From Paludibacter sp. (lineage in GTDB: Bacteria > Bacteroidota > Bacteroidia > Bacteroidales > Paludibacteraceae): a stretch of DNA of 64,000 nt. The notes under the pieces are model-generated. The model saw only the letters and a list, made by a program, of their open reading frames with translations. It had not been told where the DNA came from and ran no database searches. The stretch spans positions 1 to 64,000 of the forward strand of contig JAQVAV010000016.1 of assembly GCA_028690665.1 (NCBI GenBank), written 5' to 3'. Each line of letters begins with the position of its first letter. The first letter of the stretch is position 1. The position numbers and the translations under genes are program-made. This document shows positions 10,453 to 18,934 of the stretch, in pieces.

Positions 10453-11523
10453 TTATATTTTCTGAATCTCTTTAGCTGCAATCTCTGCTGCATGTCCCCT
10501 CCCATAAAGATTTAAAGAAAAATCCGATTTTCTATCTTTAAGAATATCAAATGCCGATTGTAGTTTTTCGGAATTACTCCCCACAAGTATATTAAAACCA
10601 TTATCGACAAGTTCAGTCCATTCTGTTTGTTCCCTTAGTGTTATACAGTGTTTTCCAAAGAAAAAAGCCTCTTTCTGTACCCCTCCGCTATCAGTTATAA
10701 CCAATTCACAACTCTTTAATAACATTATCATATCAAAATAGCCAACCGGATCAATAATCGTAAATTCCGGCAACTGAAAATTATGAGCAAGTATGTTTCG
10801 TGTACGCGGATGCATTGGAACTACAACAGGAATTTGCTTATTTATCTGATCCAATCCATGAATGATATTCCTTAAATTTTCAGGAGAGTCGGTATTTTCC
10901 TGACGATGTATAGTAGCAAGGACAAATTTCTTGAATCCAATCTTTTTTATAATACTGGATTTCAACATGGCTGATTCTGCATAAAACATAGCGGCATCCT
11001 GCATAACATCTCCATTTTTAATTATTTGAACAGGCATTGCATCAAAACCTTCTCTCTTTAGATTTGCAACAGCTGTATCTGTAGGGCAAAACAGCACATT
11101 TGAAATTCTATCTGTTAAAATTCGGTTAATCTCTTCCGGCATTTGCATATTGAATGAACGCAAACCGGCCTCAACATGTATTAACGGAATCTGTAGCTTA
11201 GAGGCAGCCAAAGCTCCGGATAAAGTCGAATTCGTATCTCCGTAAACCAACACACCATCAGGCTTTTCATTTTGAAGAATTGATTCAATACCCTCCAGCA
11301 TTCGACCAGTCATTGCCCCATGACTAAGGCCATGTATATCAAGATTGTATGCAGGTTTAGGTATTTCCATTTCCTCAAAAAACACTTGAGACATATTTTC
11401 ATCAAAATGTTGTCCAGTATGTACAATTTTTTCGTCTATACCACGTATTAAAAACTGACGGCTCAATGTAGCAGCTTTGATAAACTGTGGACGTGCACCA
11501 ACAATTGTAATAATTTTATCCAT
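10453..11523 (-). CDS. wecB: UDP-N-acetylglucosamine 2-epimerase (non-hydrolysing)
   Basis: VGARPQFIKAA, VHTGQHFDENMS, VYGDTNSTLSGALAA, HVEAGLRSFNMQMPEEINR, TDSGGVQKEA motifs. Confidence 0.95.
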   Translation of the reverse strand: MDKIITIVGARPQFIKAATLSRQFLIRGIDEKIVHTGQHFDENMSQVFFEEMEIPKPAYNLDIHGLSHGAMTGRMLEGIESILQNEKPDGVLVYGDTNSTLSGALAASKLQIPLIHVEAGLRSFNMQMPEEINRILTDRISNVLFCPTDTAVANLKREGFDAMPVQIIKNGDVMQDAAMFYAESAMLKSSIIKKIGFKKFVLATIHRQENTDSPENLRNIIHGLDQINKQIPVVVPMHPRTRNILAHNFQLPEFTIIDPVGYFDMIMLLKSCELVITDSGGVQKEAFFFGKHCITLREQTEWTELVDNGFNILVGSNSEKLQSAFDILKDRKSDFSLNLYGRGHAAEIAAKEIQKI

Positions 11524-11546
11524 AAATATTTATTCTGATAATAACA

Positions 11547-12842
11547 TCAATCTTTGTCCATAATCTGATTGACCAATAGCTTTGTAAGGTTTTCTCTGGA
11601 ATATTTTTCAATATCCTTACTTTCAACAAACAACTCATTTTTCTTAAACAAATTATAGTATTGAAGCATTGCTTTTTTCGTTTTATCAAGCTCATCAAAT
11701 CCCACAACAACTCCAGCATTTGTTTCCCTAATAATTGTTGCTGCATCTCCATGTACATGTGCAACACAAAATATGGGTCTACTTGCATTCAGATATTCAA
11801 AAAGTTTTCCGGTTAAGATATTTTCAGTTCCAGGCGTATTTACAAGCAATAATAGAAGTACTTGCGAGGCTTGTTGTAATTTGAGTGCTTCAGTGTGTGG
11901 AACATAAGATAATTTTTCCAGATTGTCCAACAAACCAGCATTTTCAATACTTTCAATCACAGGATAATCAATTTTACCAACTAATCTGATTATCAATTTT
12001 TTTTTAAATTCGGGAAATTCATCGCAAAGCTCTTTTAAAACTTTCCAAAGTAGCAACGGATTTTGTTTTTGAGTTAACAAACCTATATGAGAAAGTGTAA
12101 ACTTTGTATCTAAAGCTCCCTTTTCTGTCGGTTCTTGTTCATTATCATATCCATTGCTAATTACTGTTATTGGCACCGATGTTTGTTGTTCAAAATCCTT
12201 TTTCATTCCATTAGAAACAACAATAAGCTTATCTGCTTTCTGAAGAATTTTATTTTCTAAAAAATGATGTATTTTGTCGGAAATATAGCTTAAGTTCAGA
12301 TCTTTATAAAAATAAATTTTAGTCCAAGGATCTCTGAAATCAGCTATCCAGTTTATAGATGCATTCTTTTTCTTAAGTCCATATCCAATAAAATGCATCG
12401 AATGTGGAGGGCCGGTTGTAATAACCGTGTCTATATCATTTTCAGTAATGTACTTTGACAAGAATTTCACCGAAGGTCGAATCCAGAATACCCTCGGGTC
12501 TGGAATTAGAAAATTCCCGCGTATCCATATTGACAATCTATCTTTCCAACTAGCTTGAGATTTTTCAGAAATGAATCCTGCATTTATCGCTTCACCTTTT
12601 TTCCCTATAAGCTTCCTATATATATTATAAGGTTCCCAAATAGGACGTTTAAGAATGGTAATATCTGATGGGATATCGCTATCCATTGAATGATCTATTG
12701 ATGGATATTCCGGATTTTCTGGAACGTAAATAACAGGTTCAACACCAAATTTACGCAAATACTTCGTAAACTTTACCCACCGTTGCACACCTGAACCTCC
12801 GCTTGGTAACCAGTAGTATGTAATAATCAATATTTTTTTCAT
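11547..12842 (-). CDS. glycosyltransferase family 4
   Basis: MKKILIITYYWLPSGGSGVQRWVKFTKYL start and GKLFEYLNASRPIFCV C-terminal donor-binding region. Confidence 0.88.
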   Translation of the reverse strand: MKKILIITYYWLPSGGSGVQRWVKFTKYLRKFGVEPVIYVPENPEYPSIDHSMDSDIPSDITILKRPIWEPYNIYRKLIGKKGEAINAGFISEKSQASWKDRLSIWIRGNFLIPDPRVFWIRPSVKFLSKYITENDIDTVITTGPPHSMHFIGYGLKKKNASINWIADFRDPWTKIYFYKDLNLSYISDKIHHFLENKILQKADKLIVVSNGMKKDFEQQTSVPITVISNGYDNEQEPTEKGALDTKFTLSHIGLLTQKQNPLLLWKVLKELCDEFPEFKKKLIIRLVGKIDYPVIESIENAGLLDNLEKLSYVPHTEALKLQQASQVLLLLLVNTPGTENILTGKLFEYLNASRPIFCVAHVHGDAATIIRETNAGVVVGFDELDKTKKAMLQYYNLFKKNELFVESKDIEKYSRENLTKLLVNQIMDKD

Positions 12843-12849
12843 TCAAAAA

Positions 12850-13632
12850 TTAAATTTTTACAATGTAATATCCAGCCGTGGAGACAAAGTCTCTAAAATA
12901 AGGTATTGCAGATAGTACCTTCCATAACTTTCGGGGTTTTAAACCAAATTTTATCTGATAATTCGGGTTAATAAAATACAAGGTTTTCCGGACTATTTTG
13001 TAATCATTTTTAGCTACAATACGTTCAAAGCGATCCAAACTTATCCCTGTATCTTTAATTTCGGCCAATCCTTTGATTTTAGATTCACTTTCGCCAAAAA
13101 TTTTTAAAATAAATTTATACAACTGCATTGGCAATAAATGAAAATAAGGCACTAATGACAGAAATTTATTTTCACAAACCTGTTGATGCCCGCCAAATGG
13201 ATTCTGCCAGGGAGGAAATGCAAAAAAAGCAATTCCATCAGGTGTCATAAGCTTTTTCATCAATCCAAGGAATTTATCCTGATCGTGGATATGTTCAATA
13301 ACATCTCTTAAAATAATCAAATCAAATTTTGCTTCGAATTCCTTCACATTATAAATATCTTCGCTGATAAGCGTAATATTTTCTACATTGGGATCGGTAG
13401 CATAAAAAGCCTTTCCTTTTTCGATTTTCGGAGTGCTAAAATCGACTCCGGTACAAATACATCCGGCATCGAGGAAGGGCTTCAGATTACCGGCCTCTCC
13501 ACAACCGATTTCGAGTACCTGCATACCCCGTACAACAGGTTTTACCTGAGCAATATACGGAAGAACATATTTCTGGGTACTCTGTATTTGTTCGTTAAGA
13601 TAGCGTAAAGGATCGGAATGGCGTTTTTGCAT
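12850..13632 (-). CDS. class I SAM-dependent methyltransferase
   Basis: VLEIGCGEAGNLKPFLDAGCICTGVDFS, FDLIILRDVIEHIHD motifs. Confidence 0.9.
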   Translation of the reverse strand: MQKRHSDPLRYLNEQIQSTQKYVLPYIAQVKPVVRGMQVLEIGCGEAGNLKPFLDAGCICTGVDFSTPKIEKGKAFYATDPNVENITLISEDIYNVKEFEAKFDLIILRDVIEHIHDQDKFLGLMKKLMTPDGIAFFAFPPWQNPFGGHQQVCENKFLSLVPYFHLLPMQLYKFILKIFGESESKIKGLAEIKDTGISLDRFERIVAKNDYKIVRKTLYFINPNYQIKFGLKPRKLWKVLSAIPYFRDFVSTAGYYIVKI

Positions 13633-13655
13633 GATATTTTTATTGAATTAAAAAA

Positions 13656-13689
13656 CAAAACATTTCCGAAAAAAGATGGAAATGTTTTG
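13656..13689 (-). terminator. terminator downstream of gltX
   Basis: CAAAACATTTCC...GGAAATGTTTTG with T-tract on the minus strand. Confidence 0.8.
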
Positions 13690-13698
13690 CAAATATCC

Positions 13699-15258
13699 TT
13701 AACCTAATACATTAACGGCCTTTTGGAGCCGGTTTACTGTTTCTTCTTTACCAATAATGGATGTAATGTCAAACATGTGAGGTCCTTTCCCTTCACCAAC
13801 AATAGCAAGGCGAAATGCATTCATAATAACTCCAAGTCCGTATTCTTTCGATTCGACCCAAGCCTTTACAATAGATTCGGTATTGTCTACCGAAAAATCC
13901 TCAATACTTTCCAAAACTCCGATTAACTCAAACATCTGTTTGGGAGAATCTTCTTTCCAGCGTTTTTTTACCGTTTTTTCGTCATAAGAGGCCGGAGCAA
14001 CAAAAAAGTATGAAGCCTGCTCCCAAAGATCAGACACAAATGTAGCCCGCTCTCTTACAAGCCCGACGACTTTCTGAACTTTTTCCGAATCTTCAAAAAT
14101 CTCTTTTTCTACAAGAATATGGTGAAATGCATCTGAAACTTCTTCCAATGGTTTATTTTGCAAATATTTATGATTAAACCATTTCCCCTTCTCATAATCG
14201 AATTTGGCCCCACTCTTACTTACCCGGTCAAGCGAAAACAAATCTATGAGTTCCTGCATCGAAAAAATTTCCTGTTCTGTACCTGGATTCCAGCCCAGCA
14301 AAGCAAGAAAATTCACAACTGCCTCCGGAAAATATCCGGCTTCGCGATATCCGGAAACTGTTTCCCCTGATTTAGGATCTTTCCAATTCAATGGAAAGAC
14401 AGGAAATCCCAGACGGTCGCCATCTCGTTTACTAAGTTTTCCATTACCATCCGGTTTTAACAGTAAAGGTAAATGGGCAAACTCCGGCATGACGTCTTCC
14501 CAGCCTAGATAACGATACAACAATACATGTAACGGGGCCGATGGCAACCATTCCTCACCACGAATTACATGCGAAATTTTCATCAAATAATCGTCGACAA
14601 CGTTAGCCATGTGATAGGTAGGTAATTCATCTGCCGATTTAAACAGGACTTTATCATCAAGAACAGAAGAATTTATCACAACTTCGCCCCGAATCAAATC
14701 CTGCACTTTTATTTCTTCATTAGGTTCTATTTTGATGCGAACCACATATTGATCACCATTTTCTATGCGTTTTGTAACCTCGTCAGCCGATAAAGTCAAC
14801 GAGTTATTCATCATACTACGGGTTTTGGCATCATACTGAAAATTAGGAATTTCCTTACGTTGCGCTTCCAGTTCAGCAGGTGTATCAAATGCAATATACG
14901 CCAAACCGGCCTCAATCAACTGGTCGACATACTTGCGGTAAATAACTTTACGTTCGCTTTGACGGTAAGGGCCGTAAGGTTCTTCCGAACCGTCCTTAGC
15001 TCCAATTCCTTCATCAATTCTGATTCCCAACCAGTTTAGAGCTTCTACAATATAGTCTTCGGCTCCCGGAACAAAACGGGCCGAATCGGTATCTTCGATA
15101 CGCAACAACATATCTCCACCGTGTTTCTTTGCAAAAAGGTAATTATAAAGAGCGGTACGCACTCCTCCGATATGAAGTGGTCCTGTTGGACTTGGCGCAA
15201 ATCTCACTCTGACTTTTTTATCCATGTATCTATTTGAATTTTTATCAAGAAGGCACAA
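13699..15258 (-). CDS. gltX: glutamyl-tRNA synthetase
   Basis: [30 protein letters not shown]-type motif and [15 protein letters not shown]-type motif; probable start is the internal M ([15 protein letters not shown]). Confidence 0.97.
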   Translation of the reverse strand: MCLLDKNSNRYMDKKVRVRFAPSPTGPLHIGGVRTALYNYLFAKKHGGDMLLRIEDTDSARFVPGAEDYIVEALNWLGIRIDEGIGAKDGSEEPYGPYRQSERKVIYRKYVDQLIEAGLAYIAFDTPAELEAQRKEIPNFQYDAKTRSMMNNSLTLSADEVTKRIENGDQYVVRIKIEPNEEIKVQDLIRGEVVINSSVLDDKVLFKSADELPTYHMANVVDDYLMKISHVIRGEEWLPSAPLHVLLYRYLGWEDVMPEFAHLPLLLKPDGNGKLSKRDGDRLGFPVFPLNWKDPKSGETVSGYREAGYFPEAVVNFLALLGWNPGTEQEIFSMQELIDLFSLDRVSKSGAKFDYEKGKWFNHKYLQNKPLEEVSDAFHHILVEKEIFEDSEKVQKVVGLVRERATFVSDLWEQASYFFVAPASYDEKTVKKRWKEDSPKQMFELIGVLESIEDFSVDNTESIVKAWVESKEYGLGVIMNAFRLAIVGEGKGPHMFDITSIIGKEETVNRLQKAVNVLG

Positions 15259-15302
15259 ATTTACAGAAAAAACGGCTATCTGTCAACAATGATAATTAGT
15301 TT

Positions 15303-17528
15303 TCATTCCGACAACAATACTGATGAATTATAAAGACGCCTGTATCCTCCATCAAAAGACATTAACTCATCATGAGTTCCATGTTCGGTTATTGTTCCAT
15401 TTTCAAAAAAGAAAATTTTATCGACCCAACGGACTGTACTCAGGCGATGGCTGACAATAACTGCTGTTTTATCCCGACTTAAATTCTTCAGTCCATCTAT
15501 TACCTGCCGTTCCGAAGCTGCATCAAGTGCACTCGAAGGTTCATCCAATAAAATCAACGGAGCATCCCGGTAAAATGCACGGGCAATAGCCATTTTCTGC
15601 CATTGTCCTATACTTAGTTCTTCGCCCCCGCTAAATTGATTTCCCAACAAAGTTTCATACCCTTTCGGGAGTTGCTCAATAACATCTGCAATACCGGCAG
15701 CTTCTGCAGCAGTCATAATTAATTTCTTATCCGGTTCCTCTTTATAATTTCCCAAGGCTATATTTTGAAAGACCGGCAAATAGTAAAGTGCAAAATCCTG
15801 AAATACCGCAGCAATATTTTTGCGTAAAGTATCCCCGCCTATTTGTTTTAAATCGGTATCATCCAATAATATCTTCCCTGAATCGGGCTGATAAAATCCA
15901 CATAATAATTTTATTAAAGTAGTTTTTCCAGAACCGTTTTCTCCAACAAAAGCAACCGTTTGTCCTGCAAAAATCTCAATATTAATATCAGAAAGGGCAT
16001 TTCGCAGACTGGTTTCATAACGAAAACTCAGATTCTCAATTACAATTCTTTGCTTAAGTTCAAAATTTCCATGTGCATTAAAACTCTTATCTTCCAACAC
16101 AACAGAATTCAGAAAATCAACAAAATCATTCAAAAATACATTGTCCTCCACTATCCGTGTTGCGGAACGGAACAAATCGTTCATTACAGAATATCCTCGC
16201 TGAAAGGCAAAAAAGAAAAGCACAACCGTACCAATTGTAATAGCTCCGTTTATTTTAAGAAAAGAGACGTAACCCAATGAGCAAAAAATAAGCAAAACGG
16301 CAAACACCTGAGCATATATTTGGAGTTGAAGATCAGATTTTCTTATAATTATCTTTTCTTGGAAAAGCTGGTTTTGTAACTTTTGAAACTTTGTCCTGAA
16401 AAACCCCGGGAACTGAAAAAGTTTCATCTCTTTTGCGAAAGGGAAGCCAGTCAATACCCGGTTATAGTAATACATTTCGCGCTCACTTGCAGCCTGAGCT
16501 GTTTTCTGTTTATATAACCGGGAGGCAAAACGCAGCTGAACAAAAACTTCAGGCAAAACAGCCAGCATTATAATAAGTGCCAAATACCATTTAATAAAAA
16601 TAAAGATTCCCAGAAAAAACAGAGATGAAGTTATTGCCCTAACAACATTCAAAATTTCATTCAGAATTTTTTGAGGGCGATATGATGCTTCCTGGACTGC
16701 ACGATGAATTCTATTTTGCTTTTCGGGATGTTCATAAGCAGACAAATCAAGTCTGGCATGTTTATCATGGAGCCTCTGATAGACCTGTTTCGAAACAGAC
16801 TGCGAAAGTTTTTCGCCCCAATAAGCTCTAAATTCATTCAATAAGCCGTTTAATAAAAAAGCCAATGAGGTAAGTATCAACAAAACATAAAATCCGCAAT
16901 TTGATGCGTGTGCAAAATCTCCGTTGGTCAGATGATCTATTAATAATTTTATCAACACAATCACTAAAAAAGGCAGAACTCCTTGAAAAACGGAGATTAT
17001 TCCATTCAGAATAAAAATTCCGGTCGAGCCTTTCTGAATTATCCTGAGATTAGATTTAAGCGTACCGATTTTTAAGATTTTATTCTCAACATTCAGACGG
17101 AAACGATTAACACGAGAGCAAAGCATTGGTACAAGCAAAGCCATAAATCTATACAAATTCCAACGACTATTTCTGAGTTTGCACTTTTTACCAGCACGTT
17201 CAAAGCCAATAACCTTTCCAACAATGGACGATTCAGGGAAAGGTTTATCATAATACAGATTGTTGTCCCCTTTGGTTATGAATAAGTTTCCTTTTTTTCG
17301 AATAAGCCGGTGAGCTATATATTTTCCGGAATCATTCTTCATAACAACAATATCACCGTTTCTTATTTCGTTGAAACTGCATCTGATAATCAGCCCCCAA
17401 TCTCCATTCCTCAGCACAGGAAACATACTTTGACCGCTTAATTTAATTTTTAAACCAAAATCATTAGATAAAAGCTCCTCGGCCCAATCAAGTATCTGTT
17501 TTTCTGTATGATTTTTATCCATTGTCAA
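15303..17528 (-). CDS. fusion: N-terminal S24/S26 (SipW-like signal peptidase) domain plus ABC exporter (TMD-NBD)
   Basis: N-term KLSGQSMFPVLRNGDWGLI (Ser) and SGKYIAHRLIRKKGNLFITKGDNN (His); then TMDs; Walker A GENGSGKTTL, signature LSIGQWQKMAIARA, Walker B LILLDEPSSALD. Confidence 0.9.
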   Translation of the reverse strand: MTMDKNHTEKQILDWAEELLSNDFGLKIKLSGQSMFPVLRNGDWGLIIRCSFNEIRNGDIVVMKNDSGKYIAHRLIRKKGNLFITKGDNNLYYDKPFPESSIVGKVIGFERAGKKCKLRNSRWNLYRFMALLVPMLCSRVNRFRLNVENKILKIGTLKSNLRIIQKGSTGIFILNGIISVFQGVLPFLVIVLIKLLIDHLTNGDFAHASNCGFYVLLILTSLAFLLNGLLNEFRAYWGEKLSQSVSKQVYQRLHDKHARLDLSAYEHPEKQNRIHRAVQEASYRPQKILNEILNVVRAITSSLFFLGIFIFIKWYLALIIMLAVLPEVFVQLRFASRLYKQKTAQAASEREMYYYNRVLTGFPFAKEMKLFQFPGFFRTKFQKLQNQLFQEKIIIRKSDLQLQIYAQVFAVLLIFCSLGYVSFLKINGAITIGTVVLFFFAFQRGYSVMNDLFRSATRIVEDNVFLNDFVDFLNSVVLEDKSFNAHGNFELKQRIVIENLSFRYETSLRNALSDINIEIFAGQTVAFVGENGSGKTTLIKLLCGFYQPDSGKILLDDTDLKQIGGDTLRKNIAAVFQDFALYYLPVFQNIALGNYKEEPDKKLIMTAAEAAGIADVIEQLPKGYETLLGNQFSGGEELSIGQWQKMAIARAFYRDAPLILLDEPSSALDAASERQVIDGLKNLSRDKTAVIVSHRLSTVRWVDKIFFFENGTITEHGTHDELMSFDGGYRRLYNSSVLLSE

Positions 17529-18372
17529 TCACAAAATCAATGATATGGTTATCAGGTACAAAACCCAGCTCATAAACATTAACCGTCTGAATCATTTTGC
17601 TTAAAAAAGCCAGGTTACCAACAATAAAACTTTGAGAGAAATTATTTTGAATGCAAAAAGCTAATACTTTTGACACAGCAATTGCGCCTTCTATTTTGCG
17701 AATTTTATTTTCCGGGAAGTGCCTAATTAAAAATATGGACCTCAAGACAGTAGATTTCGGTACATCGGCATAATACATAGGTGTATTATACGCTACAAAC
17801 TCTTCTCCCTGACGACGGATAATTATCCTGTCATCGTTTATAACCTGATAGCCGACATCCTTCCATATTTTAGCCATTGTGCTTTTCCCTCTACCGGAAA
17901 ATCCGGCAAAAAGCTGTCCTGTCTTTCCATCGGTTACGCAGGCTGCATGAATCATCACTGCCTCTGAATTCACAGTCAGATATTGCATAATCAATGGGCC
18001 CATTGGGTAACGCAATGGATTTATTTTCCCGTTCGATAATAAGTCGGTATAAATTGTCCAATGCTTTAAATCAGAGCTTAACACGGCTAACTGCTGAATT
18101 TTTCCTTTTTCCTGCTGGTTATATATCAAAAAGGTCAACTCTTTTCCCGTTTGATAAATAGCATAAAAACGTTGCGATTCATTTTCTGCAACAAAAACAG
18201 CTTCACCCAATTCCAATGCCTCAGAAATACCGGCATAGCATGCAATTTCAACATCCGGAGTTTTATTCGACTGAGATTTAAAGGGGTAATACCCTTCTTC
18301 TAAAGAAATCTCGACCTCTGAATTCAAAGATAATTCAAAACCGGCAATTGCTATCTTAGAACTATATCTCAC
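17515..18372 (-). CDS. HPr-kinase-like P-loop protein (PqqD-associated HprK-related)
   Basis: LFAGFSGRGKSTMAKIWKDVGYQVINDDRIII P-loop and DD motif; between pqqD-like and ABC exporter genes. Confidence 0.8.
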   Translation of the reverse strand: MRYSSKIAIAGFELSLNSEVEISLEEGYYPFKSQSNKTPDVEIACYAGISEALELGEAVFVAENESQRFYAIYQTGKELTFLIYNQQEKGKIQQLAVLSSDLKHWTIYTDLLSNGKINPLRYPMGPLIMQYLTVNSEAVMIHAACVTDGKTGQLFAGFSGRGKSTMAKIWKDVGYQVINDDRIIIRRQGEEFVAYNTPMYYADVPKSTVLRSIFLIRHFPENKIRKIEGAIAVSKVLAFCIQNNFSQSFIVGNLAFLSKMIQTVNVYELGFVPDNHIIDFVIDNG

Positions 18373-18378
18373 CTAACG

Positions 18379-18654
18379 TTATTTTAGAGTTGCAGCTATT
18401 TTATTGAGAAATGTTTCAACATCTATTTTGGCAGTTTCTGCCTCAACATCAAACTCCTGAACCAATAAAGCAATAATATCCTCCTTAGTATTCTTCCCAT
18501 CAACTTGTTCCCAAATAAATTTTCCAGTCTCATTTAACGTAAATAAGACATTCATTTGTGCTACATTTCCACTCAACGGGACTAATACCAATTCATCACC
18601 AATTTCACGGGTGATATATTTCGATTTTAACTCAAACAAGAAATGAATATTCAT
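18379..18654 (-). CDS. PqqD-family protein (RiPP recognition element-like)
   Basis: 91 aa; YITREIGDELVLVPLSGNVAQMNVLFTLNETGKFIWEQVDGKNTKEDIIALLVQEFDV matches the PqqD fold pattern. Confidence 0.88.
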   Translation of the reverse strand: MNIHFLFELKSKYITREIGDELVLVPLSGNVAQMNVLFTLNETGKFIWEQVDGKNTKEDIIALLVQEFDVEAETAKIDVETFLNKIAATLK

Positions 18655-18673
18655 AATATATTTTTAACTCCTA

Positions 18674-18705
18674 CAAAGATAAATATTATTTTATCTTCAA
18701 ACAAA
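18674..18705 (-). promoter_or_regulatory. candidate promoter for the pqqD/hprK/ABC operon
   Basis: minus strand TTTG-N20-TATCTTTG, close to the Bacteroidota TTTG-N19-TAnnTTTG consensus; begins in the T tail of the upstream hairpin. Confidence 0.5.
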
Positions 18706-18729
18706 GAGTCCCGGAAGCATCCGGGACTC
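18702..18729 (-). terminator. terminator/attenuator between peptide gene and pqqD-like gene
   Basis: perfect GAGTCCCGG-ATGCTT-CCGGGACTC stem followed by TTTGTTT on the minus strand. Confidence 0.8.
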
Positions 18730-18743
18730 ACTCTTCTTAGTCA

Positions 18744-18923
18744 TTACGCTAAATTTGTTTTATATGGATCATTCAATGAATTCTCCTGAAAATTTTTTGT
18801 TTCTCCAGGACCAGCTGGAGGAGTTGATTCAAGCTGTAATGAAATCTCATTATCAAGCTTAATCTCTCTAATTTCCGGTTGATGATAATTTCTTTTTTTT
18901 GTTATATTCATTTGAAGTTTCAT
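18744..18923 (-). CDS. 59-aa candidate precursor peptide (not in supplied ORF track)
   Basis: translated by hand: MKLQMNITKKRNYHQPEIREIKLDNEISLQLESTPPAGPGETKNFQENSLNDPYKTNLA*; starts 11 nt after the stop of the T9SS gene and is followed by a strong hairpin; next to PqqD/HprK/S26-ABC genes. Confidence 0.7.
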   Translation of the reverse strand: MKLQMNITKKRNYHQPEIREIKLDNEISLQLESTPPAGPGETKNFQENSLNDPYKTNLA

Positions 18924-18934
18924 ATTTTTAATAT

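Noticed and set aside
11516-11788. 90-aa minus-strand ORF
   Set aside because: Out-of-frame overlap with the GT4 gene C-terminus.
6922-13632. Treating the glycan block as part of the peptide system
   Set aside because: It is separated by gltX and a terminator and reads as an ordinary surface polysaccharide locus; a functional link cannot be supported from sequence.
15303-18654. Calling the cluster a lasso peptide locus
   Set aside because: PqqD and HprK-like genes fit, but the asparagine-synthetase-like cyclase and transglutaminase-like B2 protease are absent from the window.
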